Source of the DNA: Chrysochromulina tobinii | Taxonomy: Eukaryota; Haptophyta; Prymnesiales; Chrysochromulinaceae | Assembly (NCBI GenBank): GCA_001275005.1 | Contig: JWZX01000322.1 | Location: 1 to 13,072, forward strand | Length of the DNA stretch: 13,072 bases | Direction of reading: 5' to 3' | In this document: positions 8,635-13,072 of the stretch, in pieces | Layout: each line of letters opens with the position of its first letter | Numbering within the stretch: position 1 is the stretch's first letter | Made by a program: the position numbers and the translations under genes | The notes under the pieces: generated by a model | Told to the model about the DNA's origin: nothing | Databases searched by the model: none | Seen by the model: only the letters and a program-made list of their open reading frames with translations

Positions 8635-8700
8635 CTCCCTCACCCAACGTGTAGATGGCTTAGTTTTTTCACATTTTTTTTTCACGTGCGCACTGCTTGC

Positions 8701-9708
8701 ATGCGCGTGAAAGCGAGCTCTCTCCACGCGACCTCGCCGATGCCATCCGCAGCATCCGCAGCCACCGCCGAGGCGACGGCCACCGAGGTGCAGTCGCTTG
8801 CGGTCATCCGCAACCTCCTCCGGCTCGTCATCTCGCAGATTCTGTACGCGCGCGGCTGCCTTCCCGAGTCCGACTTCGAGACGAAAGACGTGGAGGGCAT
8901 GCGCGTGGGATCACTTGGCGGCCCGGAGATATCGAAGACGGCAGAGACCTTGATCGAGTGGATCGAGCAGGGCATCTTCTCCGCGCTCTCCAAACACTTC
9001 CTAGAGAAGGCCGTGCTCTGCTTCTCGGAGGACGAGGCGGGCAAGCACGTGCTCGAGGCGTGGGAGCTCTCGATCGCTTGGGAGGTCGATGAGCAGGGCA
9101 TCGAGAAGCCGACCATCACCTTCGGCCCGGACAAGCGCCGAGCGGCCGCGCTCACCTGCGTACTCGAGCCGCAGGCCAAGGTCACCAAGGCGCGTGTGCG
9201 GCAGATGTCCTCGCTCATGCTGCGGGAGATCTCGCTCATGCTTTGCACGCTGCCGGCGCTACCCTCAAAGCACTTTGTGTTCATGCGCCTTCTCTACTGC
9301 GACGGCCCGACGCCGGTCGATTACGAGCCTAGCGGCTTCGAGAGCGCGGCGGCTGACGACCGTGCGTCCCTCTGCTTCCTCACGAAGCCGATGCAGCTCA
9401 CCGTCGCCCAGCCCGTTGCCACCGGGCACCACTCGTACCGCATGGTGAGCTCGTTCTTGCAGGCGCCGAGCGGTCTCAAACGCAAGGTCCTCGCCGGCCC
9501 GCGCGAGCAGCAGAGCTGGCAGCTCGACCTCGGCGACGTCGTCGAGGGCGAGCTCGGCGCTCACGCCGACGAGCTCGACGATCCAACGATGATCGAGTAC
9601 GTCGCATGCGCGCGCCGCCTGGTGGAGGAGGAGGAGGAGGGCGCGCCCTTCACCTCTGTCTTCTGCTCTCTCCTCTCTGACTCCGCGCGCGCACGTGTGA
9701 TGTGCTGA
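8701..9708 (+). CDS. HOP1: Meiotic HORMA-domain protein (Hop1/ASY1/HORMAD family)
   Basis: 335 aa from the ATG at 8701; a GTG five codons upstream is in frame but less likely. After an Ala/Thr-rich start, the HORMA domain spans about 32-250. It shows the family's opening helix (SLAVIRNLLRLVISQILYAR followed by GCLPE), the paired-helix segment ending LIEWIEQGIFSALSKHFLEK, the MLREISLMLCTLPALP helix, the signature MRLLYCDGPTPVDYEPSGF (TPVDYEPSGF at 204-213) and the C-terminal safety-belt strands (PMQLTVA...). In the known family these proteins coat meiotic chromosome axes, promote double-strand breaks and inter-homologue bias, and are removed by the Pch2/TRIP13 ATPase. The tail (about 250-335) is short and acidic (EEEEE near 316), with no PHD, SWIRM or zinc-finger region as in longer relatives. 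A C-terminal closure motif or further exons could be missed. Its presence implies sexual or meiotic capability. Confidence 0.93.
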   Translation: MRVKASSLHATSPMPSAASAATAEATATEVQSLAVIRNLLRLVISQILYARGCLPESDFETKDVEGMRVGSLGGPEISKTAETLIEWIEQGIFSALSKHFLEKAVLCFSEDEAGKHVLEAWELSIAWEVDEQGIEKPTITFGPDKRRAAALTCVLEPQAKVTKARVRQMSSLMLREISLMLCTLPALPSKHFVFMRLLYCDGPTPVDYEPSGFESAAADDRASLCFLTKPMQLTVAQPVATGHHSYRMVSSFLQAPSGLKRKVLAGPREQQSWQLDLGDVVEGELGAHADELDDPTMIEYVACARRLVEEEEEGAPFTSVFCSLLSDSARARVMC

Positions 9709-10060
9709 GGCGGTTGCGGAGAGCAGCATGTGTGCGCGCGTCGGGCTCATGTGGCCTGGCCGGGAGGATGCGCGCAGCGGTGCGCTTGTGTGCGCTGCGC
9801 GCCGGGCGCGGGGCCGGAATGCAGACGGTGCGTGGCTTCTGGCTACGAGGCCCGGGTGTGTGTGTGTGGAACCTCGACTTGGTGGAGACACTCTCACGTT
9901 ACACTTACTAAAGTCTAAACAAAACAGGTGTGCACCCGTAAGCTGAAAGCTCAGTCAGTAAAGGTGCGCGCGCGGTGCACCTGCAGCCGGGCCTGAGCGT
10001 GGCTGGTATAGCGTAGCTACTCCAATGCGTATCCTTGGCGCCCACGCGAGCGCTCCCAAA
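9709..10060. other. 3' flank of HORMA gene; no gene seen
   Basis: GC-rich spacer with a short (GT)n run at 9856-9868 and an A-rich stretch near 9910-9926. Short plus-strand ORFs have Arg/Cys-rich translations typical of non-coding GC-rich DNA. It probably contains the HORMA 3' UTR. Confidence 0.45.
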
Positions 10061-10394
10061 CTACTCCCAAACTCGGACACAATGGAAGACCCCGTCCTCG
10101 AGCAATCTCAAATCGCACAGGATGCCGACCTCAAGCTGCTCGGTCAGGTTGGCCTCGGAGAGGGGTGGTTTCGCCTCTCGCCCTTGATAGTTCACGCTCA
10201 GGTCGAGCACCTTCGACCAAGGCGCCGAGGCGCCGTGCTGGGCGCCGCCCACGCCACTGGCCGCGCCGTGGTGGGCACCGCGAACACGACGCACCGCCGC
10301 CGCCCAACACGACGCCGGCGGATCGCTCGCGCACGAGCGCGAGGAGCTCGCGCGTCGCGGTCGCTTCGTCGAGCAACGCCGCGAGATTCTCGAC
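10061..10394 (-). pseudogene. Coding-like continuation after an in-frame TAG and a frameshift
   Basis: Directly after the TAG at 10395 the same frame continues with coding-like codons (VENLAALLDEATATRELLAL, then VRERSAGVV) to about 10310. Coding character then shifts by one frame to 10061-10250 (APWSKVLDLSVNYQGREAKP, then EQLEVGILCDLRLLEDGVF) and ends at a TAG at 10061. GC3 stays high throughout. This fits either a decaying gene with one nonsense and one frameshift change, or introns that I cannot place (any intron removing the TAG alone would be very short). No family recognised. Confidence 0.4.
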
Positions 10395-10985
10395 CTAGAC
10401 GGCGCTCAGCTGGTGAGCCGGCACGCGGCGGAGCAGCCAGCTAAGGAACGCGGCACCGTCCTGGGCGGGGATGTTTTCGAAGACGCCGCTGTTGCTGACG
10501 GTGAGAGGAGAAGGATGGCGGCGGCGGCGGTATGGCGAGTGATGCTGCATCTGCGCGCGTTGGTTTGGCACCGAGCTCCGTCGACGGCGAGTCACTCTGT
10601 CGAGGAGCGGAGGAGAGCCGGCGAGCCAGCGTTGCTTCGTACGAAGAAGACGGGATGGCGAAAGGATGGCCGCGCGAGCGTTGCTGCAGGCGTCGGGCCC
10701 ACTGCGATGTGGTGGCTGCGATGATGTGGTGGCTGCGATGGCAGCACCGGCAGCACCGGAGCTCGTGCTTCGGCCGGTGCTGGAGGTGCATTCAGCGCAT
10801 TGGCGCGCGAGGCGCGGCTCATAGGAGACAGGCTCAGCTCCGATGTACTTGGACAGGCACCCGCGATATAAGGGCGCTCCGTTGTCTGCGTTGCGCATTC
10901 GGCGCACGACGTTGCTGAGCGGCGGCGGGCGGCGACGGATGTCGAGTGCCATGACCGCCGGGTTGTGCGAGGGCTTGATGCGCAC
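10395..10985 (-). CDS. Hypothetical protein, possibly one exon or upstream half of a broken gene
   Basis: Open frame of 196 aa from an ATG at 10985 to a TAG at 10395. Third positions are strongly G/C in two stretches: residues about 1-75 (including KPSHNPAVMALDIRRR and APLYRGCLSKYIGAEPV) and the last 34 residues (NSGVFENIPAQDGAAFLSWL...). The middle is Ser/Arg/Gln-rich and less convincing, and includes an exact 17-bp tandem duplication. A good 3' splice-site-like sequence (CTTCTCCTCTCACCGTCAG) ends at 10495, so the last stretch may be a separate exon. No domain recognised. The opposite strand frames have weaker coding character. Confidence 0.4.
   Translation of the reverse strand: MRIKPSHNPAVMALDIRRRPPPLSNVVRRMRNADNGAPLYRGCLSKYIGAEPVSYEPRLARQCAECTSSTGRSTSSGAAGAAIAATTSSQPPHRSGPDACSNARAAILSPSRLLRTKQRWLAGSPPLLDRVTRRRRSSVPNQRAQMQHHSPYRRRRHPSPLTVSNSGVFENIPAQDGAAFLSWLLRRVPAHQLSAV
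10706..10739. repeat. Exact 17-bp tandem duplication
   Basis: GATGTGGTGGCTGCGAT occurs twice without a gap, followed by GCAGCACCG twice (10741-10758). Seventeen is not a multiple of three, so if the surrounding minus-strand frame was once coding, the duplication shifted it. Confidence 0.85.
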
Positions 10986-10997
10986 GGGACGGGGGAG

Positions 10998-11255
10998 ATG
11001 AAAGTTTTACGGGATCGCAAAGCAGACATAGGAATATCGGTCAACCCAAACAGGGAACCTGTCCTCTCATATTTCGCTAATGAGGAGGCTCTTGGTTTTG
11101 AACTTGTAAGTGGCGCGGTCTCCAAACACACGGGCCTTCGAAAACGTCGTTCTGGGCGATGCATGCAAAGCTTTGTTCCTGTGGGAGTCCGTGTCGTGAC
11201 TTTTTTGAAGTCCAGTTCCGTTCGTGATGTCACGTCAAAGTGTGCACGTCTATAG
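10998..11255 (+). CDS. Small hypothetical ORF with low GC3
   Basis: 85 codons from the ATG at 10998. The first 37 residues (KADIGISVNPNREPVLSYF and on) read plausibly as protein, but codon use is AT-richer than all other genes here. A consensus-like donor (CTT/GTAAGT) sits inside the ORF near 11105, so if real it may be a first exon. No domain recognised. It may equally be chance. Confidence 0.2.
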   Translation: MKVLRDRKADIGISVNPNREPVLSYFANEEALGFELVSGAVSKHTGLRKRRSGRCMQSFVPVGVRVVTFLKSSSVRDVTSKCARL

Positions 11256-12051
11256 CGGACCCTCATCACTCCGAGGTCGCACACACAATCGAAGCGAGCC
11301 GTCTTGGGCGCCAGGATGAGGGGGTCCGACAAAACTTCTTAGAGTACTTAAAGGCATTTTCGTGCGCAAACCCGATAGCAACGCCTCAAGTGCCTTTGCG
11401 GCCGCCCTAGCCTCCTCCCTGGCCTCAGCTGGAGACAGCATGTGCTCCGCCTCGCTGTTCCGACCGTCATCACAGCCACACGGCACGACAAGCGACAAAT
11501 TAAGCCACCGTCATCACAGCCACCACATGGCATGTCTGCGGTGATCCAGTCGGTGATCGGACCTGAAACACTTGCGTTATGAACTCATACGTAATATAAA
11601 ACGCTAAGCTTGAATCAAAAATCATTAATCATCAAACACGCAGCCCCTACCCCGCTACGCGCCGTCCCCAACTCCACGCACCTCCTACGTGTACTTACAT
11701 GGGGTCCGATAGCAACACACAATGGCATTTACATGGCACTCAGCTGGCACTCAGGCTGTCCCTATACCTTACCTTCATGATGTACTTTACGTGTCTCGCT
11801 TCATGTCTCGAGAGCACCCGTCCGAGGCCGAGACCACATGGCGCTCGTCCGCCCATGAACAAGTCACGCCCAACAAGTCACGCCCAACGGTCACGCCCAA
11901 CGGTCGCCACCGCTAGAACCGGTCATGCGCTATGCCTTCTGGGTGCCTCTGGGTGCCCCACCCAAACAACACCCAAACCCCACCCACGGCGTGTGGGCTG
12001 TCACTCAGCAGCCCCACGGCGTGTGGGCGTCACTCAGCAGCGGAATCCTCG
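11256..12051. other. Gene-free spacer rich in small repeats
   Basis: No convincing gene. The first part has an imperfect inverted repeat, CGGACCCTCATC (11256-11267) against GATGAGGGGGTCCG (11315-11328). ACCGTCATCACAGCCAC occurs at 11463 and 11507. An AT-rich stretch at 11577-11637 (TAATATAAAA, ATCATTAATCATC) stands out from the GC-rich surroundings. From about 11860 it becomes tandemly repetitive. The 3' UTR of the right-hand minus-strand gene should lie here. Confidence 0.5.
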
Positions 12052-12071
12052 TCACTCAGCAGCGGAATCCT
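11860..12071. repeat. Cluster of short tandem duplications (minisatellite-like)
   Basis: AAGTCACGCCCAAC is repeated about three times with drift (11861-11901). CCCACGGCGTGTGGGC followed by TCACTCAGCAG occurs twice (about 11984-12040). A 22-bp unit starting CGTCACTCAGCAGCGG is exactly duplicated (12028-12049, 12050-12071) with a partial third copy after it. The right end overlaps the last codons and stop of the minus-strand gene. Confidence 0.85.
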
Positions 12072-12994
12072 CGTCCTCAGTGCAGCAGCTGACGACCACC
12101 CGTACTCGGTTGTTGACCGAGTGGGGGAGGCCGCCAGAAGCTGCAGCTGGGATGGCGGCAGCAGCTGGGGTGGCGGCAGCCGAGTGGGGGAGGCCGCCAG
12201 ACGCTGCAGCTGGGGTGGCGGCAGCGGTGGCAGTGGTGGTGGCACGGGCAATGGCAGCGGCGGCGGCAGCGGCAGCAGCGGTGGCAGCAGGAGCAGCAGC
12301 ACGGGCAGCTGCTGCGAGGCCAGCTGCGGAAGGCGGCACGCTTCGCGGCTCATCGCCCATCATCTCCCAGAAGCCTTCTTCCCACTGCAGTAGACGCGAG
12401 CTGCTCCTTGGTGTCAGGCTCACGCCAGCCTCTTGCGCCAGTTGCGCTGCCTTTGCCGGGCTTGGCACGATGCCGAGGTTGATTGCCAGTCTCTTGCCGC
12501 TGCTAGTCCATGGCATCGGCCACGATGAACTCGATGAAGCAGCGGGTTCTTCAGGCACGCTCTGAAGAACCCGCTGCTTCAAGAGACGACTGCGAGCGAG
12601 AGCGAGAGTGTGTGAGTGAGTGAGCAAGTGAGTGTGAGCGAGTGAGAGCATTCGAGCGCGTGCACCTAGGACCTCCAACCCCCTCGACCGGCTTGCGGAT
12701 AAAGGAATCCACGTTCTGCGCGAATTCACGCACGTGGCCATCGCGGCCGACATGGATAGACACCCCGATGACGACGTGGCCTGAACTTGTCAGGTGCGAC
12801 ATAGTACCCAGCAGCTTGTCCTTCTTCACGACGTTTTTGTACACAGCCTCCCATTCGATCGATCGCCCACCCCTGTCGAACTCGTTCAGCCAGTATGGAA
12901 ATCTTGATGGCTGGGCAGCCAATCTGCGTGCATGAGACGCATGTGAGCGGGGAATGGGCTGGGGCACAGGTGCAGGGATAGGACGGGATAGCAT
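12052..12994 (-). CDS. Two-exon hypothetical protein with Ala-rich C-terminus
   Basis: Exon A runs 12994 to 12666 and exon B 12589 to 12052 (TGA). Together they are 867 nt, an exact 288-aa frame. The ATG at 12994 is the only one after an in-frame TGA at 13054-13052, though an acceptor-like GCACGCAG inside exon A leaves room for another start. Exon A has coding-like codons over RFPYWLNEFDRGG to FIRKPVEGVGG, including GHVVIGVSIHVGRDGHVREF. Exon B continues with a Ser-rich segment, a stretch with AINLGIVPSPAKAAQLAQEA, then WEEGFWEMMGDEP, then poly-Ala/Thr and 21-residue repeats. No transmembrane helix or known domain is recognised. A competing plus-strand frame (11699-12565) also reads through the Ala tract, but it lacks splice support and its start reads like spacer. 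The Ala-rich end is uncertain. Confidence 0.5.
12118..12225. repeat. 63-bp (21-codon) tandem repeat in the Ala-rich segment
   Basis: CGAGTGGGGGAGGCCGCCAG begins copies at 12118 and 12181, and similarity extends for about 45 bp of the second copy. On the minus strand each encodes AAASGGLPHS with an Ala/Pro linker, so the expansion is in frame. Confidence 0.85.
12535..12581. repeat. Perfect 20-bp inverted repeat (hairpin, 7-nt loop)
   Basis: TGAAGCAGCGGGTTCTTCAG at 12535-12554 is followed after seven bases (GCACGCT) by its exact reverse complement at 12562-12581. It lies at the 5' end of exon B of the minus-strand gene, eight bases from the splice acceptor. There is no T-run after it and the setting is eukaryotic, so it is not called a terminator. 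Confidence 0.95.
12590..12665 (-). other. Probable 76-nt GT-AG intron
   Basis: On the minus strand the donor is CCTAG/GTGCAC and the acceptor CTCGCTCGCAG/TCGTC. The phase-2 junction restores one frame across both exons. The body is an almost pure CT/CA tract (CACTCGCTCACACTCACTTG and similar), a strong polypyrimidine signal and also a GAGT-type microsatellite on the plus strand. Confidence 0.6.
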
Positions 12995-13072
12995 CGGTAC
13001 CCAATGACAACGAGCTGTAGCGATGGGTTCCGTGCGAGGGCTGCTCTGCAGTCATCAAGGCACTTTCGAACG

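Larger units (their letters stand above)
7975..8700. promoter_or_regulatory. Divergent intergenic region between FG-GAP and HORMA genes
   Basis: About 725 bp between two genes transcribed away from each other, so both promoters (and probably a 5' exon of the FG-GAP gene) should lie here. Composition is mixed, with AT-rich patches. It holds symmetric motifs at 8242-8266 and 8305-8326, a CTTG microsatellite, a repeated 15-mer (8500, 8620) and a T-rich stretch at 8664-8682 just before the HORMA start. ORFs on the plus strand here show no domain. No canonical TATA box was identified. Confidence 0.5.

Noticed and set aside
11699-12565. 288-aa plus-strand ORF
   Set aside because: Passes through spacer minisatellites and the Ala tract; the minus-strand model has splice sites that restore frame and a better coding-like exon A. 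Not fully excluded.
12535-12581. Hairpin as a Rho-independent terminator
   Set aside because: No T-run follows, and the sequence is eukaryotic with the hairpin inside a probable exon.
12726-13058. 110-aa minus-strand ORF overlapping exon A in another frame
   Set aside because: Arg/Cys-rich and without GC3 bias, whereas the chosen frame has mostly G/C third positions.

Overview
The window looks like nuclear DNA of a GC-rich unicellular alga. A haptophyte is the best guess, with other chromalveolate algae possible. The reasons are very high third-position GC in the coding frames, Ala-rich low-complexity proteins, spliceosomal introns (one best read as GC-AG), single-gene transcription units and domain types seen in eukaryotes only (HORMA of the Hop1 type, F-box-like/NHL, integrin-type FG-GAP propeller with a proline stalk). 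There is no operon structure and no rRNA, tRNA, CRISPR array or intact mobile element that I can see. The organism call is inference.

Layout from left to right. (1) 2-3844, plus: an EF-hand and coiled-coil protein, open at the left edge, with two copies of an alpha/beta domain before the EF-hand pair and a long Glu/Ala/Arg-rich helix after it. (2) 4216-5385, plus: an F-box-like/NHL beta-propeller protein. (3) 5386-6101: gene-free spacer between convergent genes, holding a short inverted repeat built around GTAAGT/ACTTAC. (4) 6102-7974, minus: a two-exon, single-pass membrane protein with seven FG-GAP blades like the integrin-alpha head, a proline-rich stalk, a transmembrane helix and a short tail. 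Its intron is bounded by a near-perfect 23-bp direct repeat. (5) 7975-8700: divergent intergenic region with a perfect 22-bp palindrome, a CTTG microsatellite and other symmetric motifs. (6) 8701-9708, plus: a meiotic HORMA-domain protein of the Hop1/ASY1/HORMAD family, the surest call here. (7) 10061-10985, minus: coding-like but broken sequence, either a decaying gene or a mis-modelled multi-exon gene. (8) 11256-12051: spacer rich in small tandem duplications. (9) 12052-12994, minus: a probable two-exon gene of unknown function, with a 20-bp perfect hairpin at its splice junction and an Ala-rich repetitive C-terminus.

The genes do not obviously form one pathway. Meiosis (HORMA), surface recognition (FG-GAP receptor), probable ubiquitin-ligase adaptor (F-box/NHL) and Ca-regulated coiled coil look like ordinary eukaryotic gene neighbours. 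The observations most worth following are the direct-repeat-bounded intron, which looks like a recently gained intron, the compact integrin-alpha-like receptor, and the perfect hairpin and palindrome.
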